Positions 16,451-26,086 of a stretch of 64,000 nucleotides of DNA are shown here, piece by piece (the stretch's first letter is position 1; the number at the start of each line of letters is the position of its first letter). The stretch is from positions 62,001 through 126,000 of the forward strand of contig NZ_SCVH01000145.1 of the NCBI RefSeq assembly GCF_004296935.1, in the 5' to 3' direction. Both the position numbers and the translations under genes were made by a program. The DNA is from Reyranella sp. Its GTDB lineage: Bacteria > Pseudomonadota > Alphaproteobacteria > Reyranellales > Reyranellaceae. The notes beneath the pieces were generated by a model. The model did not search any database and was not told the DNA's origin. It saw only the letters and a list, made by a program, of their open reading frames with translations.

Positions 16451-17476
16451 ATGAGTGGCAAGGCGAAGCGAAGCGGCGGCGACGACATCAAGATGAGCGA
16501 CATCGCCCGCCATGCCGGCGTTTCGCCCATGACGGTGTCGCGAGCGCTGCGCGAGCCCTCGACGGTGTCGGAGAAGATGCGGCGCAAGGTCGATGCCGCG
16601 GTGCGCGAATTCGGCTATCTGCCCAACCGCATCGCCGGCAGCCTGTCGTCCAAGCGCTCGAACGTCGTCGGCCTGATCGTGCCCAGCATCCGCAACTCGC
16701 TCTATGCCAACATGATCCAGGCGATCTCCGACGTCCTGCGCGCCAACGGCTTTCATCTGATGATCGCCAACAGCGGGCACCGCCTCGACGACGAGGAGGC
16801 CCTCGTCGCGGCGTTGCTGGCCCAGCGCGTCTGCGGCCTCGTGCTGCACAATACGACGCACAACAAGCGGGTCCGAGACCTCGTCGCCAAGACCGGCGTG
16901 CCGGTGATCGAGACCGGCAACCTTCCCGCCGAGCCGCTCGACATGGCCGTGAGCTATTCCAACTTCGAGGCCGCGCGGGCAATGACGGCGCACCTCGGCC
17001 GCCTCGGCTATCGCAAGATCGGCTTCGTGACCCTGCCGCTGCGCGACAACGACCGCTCGAAAGAGCGTCGCCGCGGCTACTTCGCCGCACTGAAGGAGCT
17101 TGGCCTGCCGGCCGACCCCAGCCTCGTCCTCGAGGCGCCCGGCGGCTTCAGCGAGGGCGCCGATGCCCTGGTGCGGCTGATGCAGACACATCCCGGCCTC
17201 GATGCCGGGTTCTTTGCCGGCGACGTGCTCGCCGTGGGAGCGCTGTTCGAATGCCAGCGCCGCGGCTGGGCGGTGCCCGGCCGTGTCGCCATCGCCAGTT
17301 TCGACGACCTCGATCTGCTGCGCCACGCGGTTCCCACGGTGACGACGCTGCGCATCCCGCGACACGAGATCGGCCGCCGCAGCGCCGAACTCCTCGTCAA
17401 CCGCCTGCTGGGCGCGCCGCCCGAGCGTCTGCGGATCGATGTCGGCTTCGAGATCGTCCAGCGCGAGAGCACCTGA
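16451..17476 (+). CDS. LacI-family transcriptional regulator
   Basis: 341 residues. Residues 15-60 are the LacI HTH and hinge (MSDIARHAGVSPMTVSRALR, YLPNRIAGSLSSKRSN), followed by the periplasmic-binding-protein-like effector domain from about 65 (VVGLIVPSIRNSLYANMIQA) to the end (ASFDDLDLLRHAVP, TLRIPRHEIGRR). It resembles GntR/GalR-type sugar-acid regulators. A matching operator lies 63 bases upstream and another after the next gene, which points to autoregulation and control of the dehydrogenase, SDR and TRAP genes around it. The SDR gene follows after 9 bases, so they share a transcript. Confidence 0.93.
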   Translation: MSGKAKRSGGDDIKMSDIARHAGVSPMTVSRALREPSTVSEKMRRKVDAAVREFGYLPNRIAGSLSSKRSNVVGLIVPSIRNSLYANMIQAISDVLRANGFHLMIANSGHRLDDEEALVAALLAQRVCGLVLHNTTHNKRVRDLVAKTGVPVIETGNLPAEPLDMAVSYSNFEAARAMTAHLGRLGYRKIGFVTLPLRDNDRSKERRRGYFAALKELGLPADPSLVLEAPGGFSEGADALVRLMQTHPGLDAGFFAGDVLAVGALFECQRRGWAVPGRVAIASFDDLDLLRHAVPTVTTLRIPRHEIGRRSAELLVNRLLGAPPERLRIDVGFEIVQREST

Positions 17477-17485
17477 AGGGACAGC

Positions 17486-18268
17486 ATGTTGAAGGGAAAA
17501 TGCGCGCTCATCACCGGCTCGACGCAGGGGCTGGGCTACGCCATGGCGGAGCGGCTCGCGGCCGAAGGCTGCCATGTCGTGCTGAACGGCTTCGGCGATC
17601 CGGTTGAGATCGAGGCCAAGCGCCGGCAACTCGAAGACTGCCATGGCGTGCGCGCCCTCCATCATGGCGCCGACCTGGGCATGCCAGGCGAGATCGCCGA
17701 CCTGGTCGAGACGGCCGAGCGCGCCTTCGGGGCGGTCGACATCGTGGTCAACAATGCCGTCGTCCGACACTTCTCGCCGCTCGAGACCTTCAAGGTCGAG
17801 GAGTGGGACCGGGCGCTCGCGGTCAATCTCTCATCGGCGTTCCATGTCACGCGGCTCGCTCTGCCCGGCATGCGCCGGCGCGATTTCGGCCGGATCGTCA
17901 ACATCTCCTCGGTCTATGGCCTGTTCGGTACCGTGAACCGGATCGACTACGTCACCACCAAAACGGCGTTGATCGGCTTCACCCGCGCCGTGGCCCTCGA
18001 GGTCGCCGGCCAGAACATCACCTGCAACGCCATCTGTCCCGGCTCGTCGCCGACCCCTGCCATCGAGCAGCGGCTGGCCGATTTCATGGCCCGGGAGGGC
18101 CTGACACGCGACGACGCGGTTCGCGCCTTCATGGCCTCGCGCCAGCCCTCGGGCCGGTTCGTGGCGATGGAGGGCGTGGCCGCTCTCGCCGCCTTCCTGT
18201 GCGGCCCCGCCGGCCGCGACATCACCGGCGCGGCCATTCCGATTGACGGTGGCTGGAGCGCCAGTTGA
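17486..18268 (+). CDS. SDR-family dehydrogenase (3-hydroxybutyrate dehydrogenase-like)
   Basis: 260 residues of classical short-chain dehydrogenase. The cofactor motif is TGSTQGLGYAMAE (10-22), NNAV lies near 88, the catalytic Ser is in NISSVYG, and the YVTTK motif carries Tyr and Lys. The C-terminal GGWSAS is the usual SDR end. The overall pattern, including the PSSPTPAIEQR-like region after the active site, is close to D-3-hydroxybutyrate dehydrogenases, but the substrate may instead be a sugar acid given its LacI partner. It starts 9 bases after the regulator gene. An operator follows directly downstream, before the TRAP binding protein. Confidence 0.88.
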   Translation: MLKGKCALITGSTQGLGYAMAERLAAEGCHVVLNGFGDPVEIEAKRRQLEDCHGVRALHHGADLGMPGEIADLVETAERAFGAVDIVVNNAVVRHFSPLETFKVEEWDRALAVNLSSAFHVTRLALPGMRRRDFGRIVNISSVYGLFGTVNRIDYVTTKTALIGFTRAVALEVAGQNITCNAICPGSSPTPAIEQRLADFMAREGLTRDDAVRAFMASRQPSGRFVAMEGVAALAAFLCGPAGRDITGAAIPIDGGWSAS

Positions 18269-18282
18269 CCGGACTCGGCCAT

Positions 18283-18304
18283 TTTCTGGTAGCGATACCA
18301 GAAA
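18283..18304. promoter_or_regulatory. LacI-type operator before the TRAP binding protein gene
   Basis: A perfect 22-base palindrome with arms TTTCTGGTA and TACCAGAAA around GCGA, about 47 bases before the ATG at 18351. Its core is the reverse complement of the site at 16375-16388. It should let the LacI regulator control the transport gene separately. Confidence 0.78.
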
Positions 18305-18350
18305 CGCCAGCCTAGTATTTCCTCAACAATTCAAAACCGGAGGAAGCCTA

Positions 18351-19442
<1,092 letters not shown>

Positions 19443-19461
19443 GGCGGGTCCGGCGGCGGCA

Positions 19462-21054
19462 CTACGGATCGATCAGCACGCCCGGGTTCATCATGCCCTT
19501 GGGGTCGAGTTCGCGCTTGGCGCCGCGCAGCGCCCGGGCGAACAGTTCGGGTCGCTGCTTGTCGTAGAACGGCCGGTGGAAGCGGCCGACGGCGTGGTGG
19601 TGGGTGGTCGTGCCGCCATGCTCCACGGTTGCCGCGGTGCAGGTCGACAGCACCTCCATGAATTGCTCCAGCGACTTCTTCTTGTCGAGGATGCCGCCGA
19701 AGGTGAAGTAGAGGCAGGGCCCGTCGGGATAAACGTGGGTGAAGCGGCAGGTGACGGTGCCCTCGCGGCCGGTCACACGCTTGATCGTGTCCTTGGCGAT
19801 CTTCGTGATCTTGCCGTGGAAGTCGCGCACACGCTCCCAGGTCATCGAGGTCTCGAAGGTCGAGGATAGGATCCCGCGCGCCACGGCGTGCTCGCTGTAG
19901 TGCGGGGCGCGGATGAACTTGTTGCGCCAGGCGCCTGCCGCGCCCGAACGATGCGCGTTCTCGTCGTCACCACCGCTCGCATCGGCCACGCCGCCATGGT
20001 CGCGGCAGATTTCGAGCGCCCGCGCCATCCAGGCGTCGAGCGGATGGTCGGCCGATTCGAAGGCCAGCACCAGAACCGCCTCCTCGTTGCTCCACGGGAT
20101 GCCGGGCAGCGCCTCGCGGGCTTCGAGCAGGCGGCAGTTGGCGGGATAGAGTCCCGCCTGGGTGATCTCGCGCACCGCGTCGGCGCCGGCAAAGAAGTCC
20201 TTGAAGCGCACGCTGGCCGAGGCGCGGAACGTCGGCTTCTTGCGCAGGCGCACCCAGGCCTCGGTGATGATGCCCAGGATGCCCTCGGAGCCGATGAACA
20301 TCCGGTCGGGGGAGGGGCCGGCGCCGGAGCCCGGCAGGCGCCGCGACTCGAGCGTGCCTTGAGGCGTCACGACGCGCGTGCTCTCCACGAAATCGTCGAT
20401 GTGGGTGTAGAGCGTGGCGTAGTGGCCGCCCGAGCGCGTGGCGATCCAGCCGCCCAGGGTCGAACAGCGATAGGCCTGCATGTAGTGGCGCATGGTGAAC
20501 GGCGTGTCGCGTAGCGCATCCTCGATGGCGGGCCCGTAGATGCCGCCCTGGATGCGCGCGGCGTGGCTCACCGCATCGACCTCCAGCACCTTGTCCATGT
20601 GGCGCATCGAGATCGTCACCACCTTGTCGAAGGTGGCCGCCGGCTCGATGCCCTTCACCACCGACGAGCCGCCGCCGTAGGGGATCGCCTTGGCGCCGAT
20701 CCGGTCGCACCAGTCGAGGACCGCGACCACGTCCTGCTCGGTCTCCGGAAAGGCCACGGCATCGGGCGGGTTGGGCACGGAACGCATGAACATGCGCGTG
20801 GCATCGAAGCCCGCCTTGCCGTAGCTGTGTTCCAGCCGTGTCAGGTGATCGGTGCGGACCATCGACTGCAGCGCCGCTGGCACATCGACCCGGGGCTTGC
20901 GCAGCGTGATCTCGTCGGCCTTGGGTGGCGGCGTCACGTCGAAGCCGGAAAGACCATAGCGCTGGGCGATCTCGGCCTCCCAGGGCTTGATCTCCTCGGG
21001 TGAGAGATCCTCGTCGGCATAGCCCCAGGCATAGAATTTCTTCTGCCGCCGCAT
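19462..21054 (-). CDS. FAD-binding oxidase, alkyl-DHAP-synthase-like
   Basis: 530 residues. The first ~60 residues are AGPS-like (FYAWGYADE, KPWEAEIAQRYGL). An FAD_binding_4 domain spans about 95-280 (PYGGGSSVVKGIEPA, STLGGWIATRSGGHYAT, GSEGILGIITEAWVRL), and the cap domain carries the HHHAVGRFHRPFY motif near 495, which in alkyldihydroxyacetonephosphate synthases contains active-site histidines. In bacteria without ether lipids such proteins are often lactate/glycolate-type oxidases, so the substrate is open. It is convergent with the TRAP gene and lies directly downstream of the TauD gene in the same direction. Confidence 0.85.
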   Translation of the reverse strand: MRRQKKFYAWGYADEDLSPEEIKPWEAEIAQRYGLSGFDVTPPPKADEITLRKPRVDVPAALQSMVRTDHLTRLEHSYGKAGFDATRMFMRSVPNPPDAVAFPETEQDVVAVLDWCDRIGAKAIPYGGGSSVVKGIEPAATFDKVVTISMRHMDKVLEVDAVSHAARIQGGIYGPAIEDALRDTPFTMRHYMQAYRCSTLGGWIATRSGGHYATLYTHIDDFVESTRVVTPQGTLESRRLPGSGAGPSPDRMFIGSEGILGIITEAWVRLRKKPTFRASASVRFKDFFAGADAVREITQAGLYPANCRLLEAREALPGIPWSNEEAVLVLAFESADHPLDAWMARALEICRDHGGVADASGGDDENAHRSGAAGAWRNKFIRAPHYSEHAVARGILSSTFETSMTWERVRDFHGKITKIAKDTIKRVTGREGTVTCRFTHVYPDGPCLYFTFGGILDKKKSLEQFMEVLSTCTAATVEHGGTTTHHHAVGRFHRPFYDKQRPELFARALRGAKRELDPKGMMNPGVLIDP

Positions 21055-21093
21055 GGTCCCCTCCCGCTGCTCTAGGTTCGTTCTTGTTGTTGG

Positions 21094-21960
21094 TCAGGCC
21101 GCGAAGGCCATGGGTTTATGCGTGCCCTTGATCTGGGTCCGGTGCATGACGCGGCGTGCCTCGCCGTCGAACGGATCGCGGCGGTGCATGGTCGAGCGGT
21201 TGTCCCACATCACCAGGTCGCCCAGCTTCCAGACATGCTCGTAGACGAACTGCGGCTGCGTGACGTGCGTCCACAATTCCTCGAGCACCGCGTCTGACTC
21301 TTGGCGCGAATAGCCTTCGACGTAGGAATTGCGCCGCCGCCCGAGATAGAGCGTCGCCCGGCCGTTGGCGGGATGCTTCAGGATCGCCGGATGCCAGGCG
21401 CCGGGGGCGGCCATCGGATCGTCGGTCGGTGTCACGCCCTTGCGCAGGTAGCCGCCGGAATTGTAGGTGCCGTCGTGCTTGACCCGCCGGCCCTCGATCT
21501 TCTTGCGCAGCCCGGCCGGCAGCGCGTCGCAGGCCGCCTGCATGCCGCAGAACCAGGTGTTGCCGCCGGACGGCGGGATTTCCAGCGAATAGAGCATCGA
21601 GGCATCGGGCGGCGTGTCGAGATAGCTCATGTCGGTGTGCCAGACCGCTTCGCCGGCGCCCAGCGCGCCGATCGGGTCGCCCTTCTTGTCGAGCACGTTG
21701 GAGACGACATAGATGTCGGGATAGCCCGGCGGGCTGATGCGGCCGCGCTCCTGGTTGGGCGGCGGATCGAGTTCGCCGAAGCGGCGGCTGAATGAGAGCA
21801 GGTCGTCGTCGCTGAGCTTCTGCCCGCGCAGCAGGATCATCGAATGTTCGTACCAGGCGCGCTCGATGGCGGCGAAGTCCTGGTCGCCGAGGGTCCTGAG
21901 ATCGACGCCGGAAATCTCGGCGCCGACCGCCGTGGTCACGGGACGCACCGTAACGCTCAT
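21094..21960 (-). CDS. TauD/TfdA-family Fe(II)/2-oxoglutarate dioxygenase
   Basis: 288 residues. The metal-binding HxD is VWHTDMSY (about 105-112) and the distal histidine is STMHRRDPFDGEARRVMHR near 255, which also supplies the 2-oxoglutarate-binding arginine. The N-terminal GAEISGVDLRTL and WYEHSMILLRGQ are standard for the family. The substrate (sulfonate, aryloxyacetate, other) cannot be told. The ATG at 21960 has GGAGGAAG before it; the frame stays open further upstream through the hydrolase gene, but that is an out-of-frame shadow. It probably forms a small catabolic unit with the FAD oxidase downstream. Confidence 0.9.
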   Translation of the reverse strand: MSVTVRPVTTAVGAEISGVDLRTLGDQDFAAIERAWYEHSMILLRGQKLSDDDLLSFSRRFGELDPPPNQERGRISPPGYPDIYVVSNVLDKKGDPIGALGAGEAVWHTDMSYLDTPPDASMLYSLEIPPSGGNTWFCGMQAACDALPAGLRKKIEGRRVKHDGTYNSGGYLRKGVTPTDDPMAAPGAWHPAILKHPANGRATLYLGRRRNSYVEGYSRQESDAVLEELWTHVTQPQFVYEHVWKLGDLVMWDNRSTMHRRDPFDGEARRVMHRTQIKGTHKPMAFAA

Positions 21961-22010
21961 GTCGCTTCCTCCAATTTTGTTGACGATGATCGGCCCGCTT
22001 CGACGGCCGA

Positions 22011-23066
22011 TCAAGCGCCGAGCAGCGGACGCAGCCAGCTCGTGAGCTTGTCGGCGATGACGGGCGCGACGGGCCCGGCAAAGCCGGGACTGGTGGGCCA
22101 GGTGATGAGCTTCAGATTGTGACTGACTCCCGCGGCGATCAGGGCCTCGCCCGGCGCGGTGCGCTGGCCGAGCGCATCGATCAGCGGTTGGATATCGGCC
22201 ATCGGCACCACCTGGCGGTCGGCGCCGCCCTGCAGGATCAGGCAGGCGAGATCGAGCCCGGCCAGCGCCTTGGCCGGATCGAACGCCAGCGCGCTCTGCA
22301 GGAACGGCCCGGCATAGGGTGGAAACAGCAACTGCTGCTCGCGCGGCAGGCCGGCGGGCACGCGGCCGGCGGTCATGATCGCGCTTATCGTCCGTTCGAC
22401 GGGCTCGACCAGCGGCGGCGCCCCGCGCGCGATCTGGGCGCGCACGATGTCGGCAAGCGGCCGTCCGGGTGTGGCGGCCAGCACCAGCCCGTGCAGCCTG
22501 CGCGGCCCCATCGTCCTGGCCGCCAGCGCCCCGGCGGCGGCAAGGGCCAGCAGGCCGCCCTCGCTGTGTCCCAGCAGCGCGGTGGCGTAGGGTTTGATCT
22601 CGTCGTGCCTGAGAAGCTCGCCGTGCGCGGCGGCAACGTCGCCCACGAAATTGTCCCAGACGAAGAACCGCTCCTGCTCCTCCAGCGCGCCGGTGGGCCT
22701 GGGCGTCGAAGCACCGATGCCGCGCTTGTCGTAGCGCAGGCTGGCGATTCCGGCCGCCGCCAGCAGCTCGGCGATCTGCTTCAGGAGATCGGGACGTTCC
22801 GCGATCAGCGGGTTGTTGCCGTCGCGATCGGTCGGCCCGCTGCCGGCAATCAGCACGACGCCGGGGACTTTCTGCAGTTCGCTCCAGCGTGGCAGCAGCA
22901 ACGTGCCCGCGAGCATGGCGCCACCCGCGCCGGCGAACCGCACCGCGCGGTGCTTCATGCCGGTGGCGTAATAGCCCTTCCATGGGCTTTGGGCCCAGGA
23001 ACTTTGGGTGCCGGCAACCAGCGGCGTCAGCGCGCCTGCCGCGAGCAGCGCGCGGCGGCCGATCAT
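22011..23066 (-). CDS. exported alpha/beta hydrolase
   Basis: 351 residues starting with MIGRRALLAAGALTPLVAG, a Tat-like signal (GRRALL) with cleavage near WAQ. The hydrolase core shows GSGPTDRDGNN (oxyanion region), LRYDKRGIGAS, the nucleophile elbow GHSEGG, and late acid/histidine positions GGADRQV and SHNLKL. This is the pattern of the periplasmic alpha/beta hydrolases related to YqiA/DUF1749-type esterases. Its ATG overlaps the stop of the HIT gene (ATGA), so the two are translationally coupled. Substrate unknown. Confidence 0.85.
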   Translation of the reverse strand: MIGRRALLAAGALTPLVAGTQSSWAQSPWKGYYATGMKHRAVRFAGAGGAMLAGTLLLPRWSELQKVPGVVLIAGSGPTDRDGNNPLIAERPDLLKQIAELLAAAGIASLRYDKRGIGASTPRPTGALEEQERFFVWDNFVGDVAAAHGELLRHDEIKPYATALLGHSEGGLLALAAAGALAARTMGPRRLHGLVLAATPGRPLADIVRAQIARGAPPLVEPVERTISAIMTAGRVPAGLPREQQLLFPPYAGPFLQSALAFDPAKALAGLDLACLILQGGADRQVVPMADIQPLIDALGQRTAPGEALIAAGVSHNLKLITWPTSPGFAGPVAPVIADKLTSWLRPLLGA

Positions 23067-23449
23067 TCGCGGCTTTCCGGCCTCGGCATGTTGCCCATGC
23101 GATGGCTCATCTGCCGGCCGCCGAAAAGATGGACATGAAAGTGGAAGACGAGCTGACCGCCATTGGGACCGTGGTTGGCGACGATGCGATAGCCGTCGGG
23201 TTCGAGACCGAGATCCCTGGCGACTTTCGCCACGGCCCGCCAGAAGCCGACGAGTAACTCCGGAGGCGCTTCGGCGCAAAAATCCGCTTGGCTGACATAC
23301 TCGCCCTTGGGGATCACCAGCACGTGCACTGGCGCCAGCGGGTTGATGTCGTGGAAGGCCAGCGCGAACGCGTCCTCGTGGACCTTCTTGCACGGCAGCT
23401 CGCCGCGCAGGATGCGCGCGAAGATGTTGTTGCGATCGTAGGCAGGCAT
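23063..23449 (-). CDS. HIT-family nucleotide hydrolase (HinT-like)
   Basis: 128 residues. It begins YDRNNIFARILRGELPCKKV and ends with the histidine triad HFHVHLFGG (about 101-109), the standard HIT layout for hydrolysis of purine nucleoside phosphoramidates such as AMP-lysine. HVLVIPKGEYVS is the usual middle strand. Start ATG at 23449. It lies about 100 bases after hisE in the same direction, separated by a hairpin, and overlaps the exported hydrolase by 4 bases. Confidence 0.92.
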   Translation of the reverse strand: MPAYDRNNIFARILRGELPCKKVHEDAFALAFHDINPLAPVHVLVIPKGEYVSQADFCAEAPPELLVGFWRAVAKVARDLGLEPDGYRIVANHGPNGGQLVFHFHVHLFGGRQMSHRMGNMPRPESRE

Positions 23450-23495
23450 GACGGACTCCGAGAATGCGTACGAAGCATAGCCGAAGATGTCTTCT

Positions 23496-23519
23496 CCTCC
23501 CCCGCCTAAGCGGGGGAGG
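23496..23519. terminator. hairpin after hisE
   Basis: Perfect 10-base arms CCTCCCCCGC and GCGGGGGAGG around CTAA, between hisE (ends 23547) and the HIT gene. It has no U-run. Its sequence resembles one hairpin of the multi-hairpin repeats at 37558, 45586 and 59498, so it may be a minimal relic of that repeat that also works as a terminator. Confidence 0.55.
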
Positions 23520-23546
23520 GGATCAAGAGGGCGGCCGTTGCCGTCG

Positions 23547-23933
23547 CTATCTCTTGCGGCTTGCCTTCTCGGCGATGCCCGACAGGCCTTCGCGGCGGGC
23601 GAGCTCGGTCCACACCGCCTTGGGTTTCACGCTGGTCGCGGCCCACAGGGTCAGCAGGTGATAGAGCAGGTCGGCGCTTTCGGCGACCAGCTTCGGCCGG
23701 TCGCCCTTGATGCCCTCGATCAGCGCTTCGACGGCCTCCTCGCCCAGCTTCTTGGCAATCTGGGCGCGGCCGCGGCTGAACAGGCGGGCGGTGTAGGAGG
23801 TGTCGGGGTCGGCGCCCTTGCGGCTGTCGATCACGACATAGAGCCGATCGAGCACATGCTCGTCGACACTCGCGACATCATCCTGGCGTCTTTTCTTCGA
23901 CGCCTTCTTCTTGGCTTTTTTGTCTTTGGCCAT
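23547..23933 (-). CDS. hisE: phosphoribosyl-ATP pyrophosphatase
   Basis: 128 residues. After a lysine-rich leader of about 18 residues (MAKDKKAKKKASKKRR), the all-alpha MazG-like HisE fold follows: VLDRLYVVIDSRKG, SYTARLFSRG, IAKKLGEEAVEALIE with the metal-binding glutamates, and LVAESADLLYHLLTLW. It hydrolyses phosphoribosyl-ATP to phosphoribosyl-AMP, step 2 of histidine synthesis. The lysine-rich leader is longer than in most HisE proteins. It lies 105 bases after hisF in the same direction. Confidence 0.95.
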   Translation of the reverse strand: MAKDKKAKKKASKKRRQDDVASVDEHVLDRLYVVIDSRKGADPDTSYTARLFSRGRAQIAKKLGEEAVEALIEGIKGDRPKLVAESADLLYHLLTLWAATSVKPKAVWTELARREGLSGIAEKASRKR

Positions 23934-24038
23934 CGAGGGGGGAAACTCCGCCGCCCGGGGAAGGGCGGAACACGCGATCCTGGCGCCTCTTGTGCGGGCG
24001 CCCCTTTATCTATTGTCGATGGCTATTTTACGCCAATT

Positions 24039-24812
24039 TCACGCCGCGCGCGAGATTTGTCGTACCGGCACGCCGGCGCGGGCGAGATGTTCCTTGGCCT
24101 GGGCGATGGTGAACTCGCCGAAATGGAAGATCGAGGCGGCCAGCACCGCCGAGGCGCCGCCGCGGGTCACGCCATCGACCAGGTGGTCGAGCGTGCCGAC
24201 GCCGCCCGAGGCCACCACCGGCACCGGCACGGCATCGGACACCGCGCGCGTCAGTTCCAGGTCGAAACCCGACTTGGTGCCGTCGCGGTCCATCGAGGTG
24301 ATCAGCAGCTCGCCCGCGCCCGACTGTGCCATGCGACGCGCCCAGTCCAGCGTGTCGAGGCCCGTGCCCTTGCGCCCGCCATGGGTGAAGACTTCCCATT
24401 TGCCGGGAGCGCTCTGCCGGGAGTCGATCGACACCACGATGCACTGGTCGCCGTACTTCTCGGCGGCTTCCTTGACGAACTCCGGCCGCGTCACGGCAGC
24501 GGAGTTGATCCCCACCTTGTCGGCGCCGGCCAGCAGCAGGCGGCGGATGTCCTCGATGGTACGCACACCGCCACCCACGGTGAGCGGCATGAAGCACTGT
24601 TCCGCCGTGCGGCCGACGACGTCGAGGATGGTGTCGCGGTTCTCGTGGCTGGCCGTGATATCGAGGAAGGTGAGCTCGTCGGCGCCGGCGGCGTCGTAGA
24701 TTCTCGCCTGCTCGACCGGATCACCGGCATCGCGCAGGGACTCGAACTGCACGCCCTTCACGACTCGCCCATCCTTCACGTCGAGGCAGGGAATGATGCG
24801 GACCTTCAGCAT
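24039..24812 (-). CDS. hisF: imidazole glycerol phosphate synthase cyclase subunit
   Basis: 257 residues, (beta/alpha)8 barrel. [22 protein letters not shown] carries the catalytic Asp11, [13 protein letters not shown] and [14 protein letters not shown] are phosphate/substrate loops, and [13 protein letters not shown] contains the second catalytic Asp near 130. It makes IGP and AICAR from PRFAR with ammonia from HisH. Its ATG shares a base with the hisA stop (TGATG), so they are coupled. hisH is not adjacent here, unlike the common hisH-hisA-hisF order. Confidence 0.97.
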   Translation of the reverse strand: MLKVRIIPCLDVKDGRVVKGVQFESLRDAGDPVEQARIYDAAGADELTFLDITASHENRDTILDVVGRTAEQCFMPLTVGGGVRTIEDIRRLLLAGADKVGINSAAVTRPEFVKEAAEKYGDQCIVVSIDSRQSAPGKWEVFTHGGRKGTGLDTLDWARRMAQSGAGELLITSMDRDGTKSGFDLELTRAVSDAVPVPVVASGGVGTLDHLVDGVTRGGASAVLAASIFHFGEFTIAQAKEHLARAGVPVRQISRAA

Positions 24813-25540
24813 CACTCGCCCCTGAGCACGCGGATGGCGTCGGGCACGGTCACGCGCCCGTCGTAGAGCGCGCGGCCGACGATGGCGCCCACGATGCCGT
24901 GTTCCTCGGCGGGCCTCAGTTCGCGCAGGTCGTCGAGCGAGCTGACGCCGCCCGAGGCGATCACCGGCGTGGTGAGATGCTGGGCGAGCGTCACCGTGGC
25001 ATCGACATTGACGCCGCCCATGGCGCCGTCGCGGTCGATGTCGGTGTAGATGATGGCAGCGACCCCGGCGTCCTCGAAGCGCAGCGCCAGGTCGAGGGCG
25101 CGCACCGTGCTCTGCTTGGTCCAGCCATCGACCGCGACCATGCCCTCGCGGGCATCGATGCCGACCGCGACCTTGCCCGGCCACTGCTTGCAGGCGGCCT
25201 TCACCAGGCCCGGTTCCTTGACCGCGACGGTGCCCAGGATGACGCGGCTGACGCCGGCGTCGAACCACTGGGCGATGCTCTCGATGGTGCGGATGCCGCC
25301 GCCGAGCTGGGCCGGTACCTTGATCTCCTTCAGGATCTCGACCACCGCCGCGCGGTTCACCGGATGGCCTTCCACGGCGCCGTTGAGATCGACGAGATGC
25401 AGCCATTCGCAGCCGGCCTGGGCGAAGGCCTTGGCCTGGGCGGCCGGGCTGTCGTTGAACACCGTGGCCCGTGCCATGTCGCCGCGCAGCAGGCGAACGC
25501 ACTTGCCGTCCTTCAGATCGATGGCGGGAAAAAGAATCAT
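24812..25540 (-). CDS. hisA: ProFAR isomerase (HisA)
   Basis: 242 residues of barrel: [20 protein letters not shown] with catalytic Asp8, [24 protein letters not shown], and [14 protein letters not shown] with catalytic Asp near 130. It converts ProFAR to PRFAR in histidine synthesis. It is the first gene of the visible hisA-hisF-hisE set. Upstream lies a 546-base non-coding stretch instead of hisH/hisB. Confidence 0.97.
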   Translation of the reverse strand: MILFPAIDLKDGKCVRLLRGDMARATVFNDSPAAQAKAFAQAGCEWLHLVDLNGAVEGHPVNRAAVVEILKEIKVPAQLGGGIRTIESIAQWFDAGVSRVILGTVAVKEPGLVKAACKQWPGKVAVGIDAREGMVAVDGWTKQSTVRALDLALRFEDAGVAAIIYTDIDRDGAMGGVNVDATVTLAQHLTTPVIASGGVSSLDDLRELRPAEEHGIVGAIVGRALYDGRVTVPDAIRVLRGE

Positions 25541-26086
25541 CGCGGCGGGGGTTTAGCGCGTCGACGGGTCTTGCGCTACTCTCCCTTGTGGTGCCGGCGA
25601 TTCAATCCTCGTTTTCCAGCCAATCCACCGGAAAGCCAATTAAACCGCGCTTGCGGGCTTGCGCGCCAAGGCGGAAAGTTCTTCTCACGAAGCGTGGTGG
25701 TCGCATCACGCGGAGAGGAGCCGAGAGGTTCCTCGCGGTGGCGAAAGCCGCTGAAGGGTTCTCGGAGTGCCCTGCGAACTCGTCCGACGGGACGATGCGC
25801 GCCCTTCGCGAGGGAGAGCGCTGGCAGGAAAAAGCAGCCGGGGATTCGTTGTGGGAAGTCCATGCGCATGGACGGTCTGCACCCGAGGATGGTGGTGGCG
25901 AGCGGGAATCTCGCAATTTCACTAGCCCGTCGCGGTCCCTCCGGGGCCACGGCGGACCGCGCCCCGCGGAGGAACGTGACGAGCGTTCTTTCAGGGACGT
26001 ATGAAGCGGCGAAGTCGGGCAACCGGCTTCGCCGTTTTCTTTTTGGCCCGTTTTCTTTTTGGATCGCCCGCCGCTAGTCTCCGGCC
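25541..26086. other. long intergenic region with a terminator at its right end
   Basis: About 546 bases between the divergent hisA and amidohydrolase genes. Open frames cross it on both strands, but none has a ribosome site or a recognisable protein. A strong plus-strand terminator sits near 26007-26045, only 40 bases before the amidohydrolase start. That implies a plus-strand transcript ending there: an unrecognised small RNA, a leader with attenuation, or decayed mobile DNA. Confidence 0.5.
26007..26045 (+). terminator. strong intrinsic terminator before the amidohydrolase gene
   Basis: Arms CGGCGAAGTCGG (26007-26018) and CCGGCTTCGCCG (26023-26034), 11 of 12 paired plus a G-T wobble, four-base loop, followed by TTTTCTTTTT. 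There is no gene on the plus strand immediately before it. Confidence 0.75.

Noticed and set aside
21094..22983. A 629-codon frame reading through from the hydrolase region into the TauD gene
   Set aside because: Only the part from 21960 matches a protein family and has a ribosome site; the upstream part is an out-of-frame shadow of the hydrolase.
25576..26022. 148-codon minus-strand frame upstream of hisA
   Set aside because: No ribosome site, arginine/proline-rich composition, and it covers a region ended by a plus-strand terminator.
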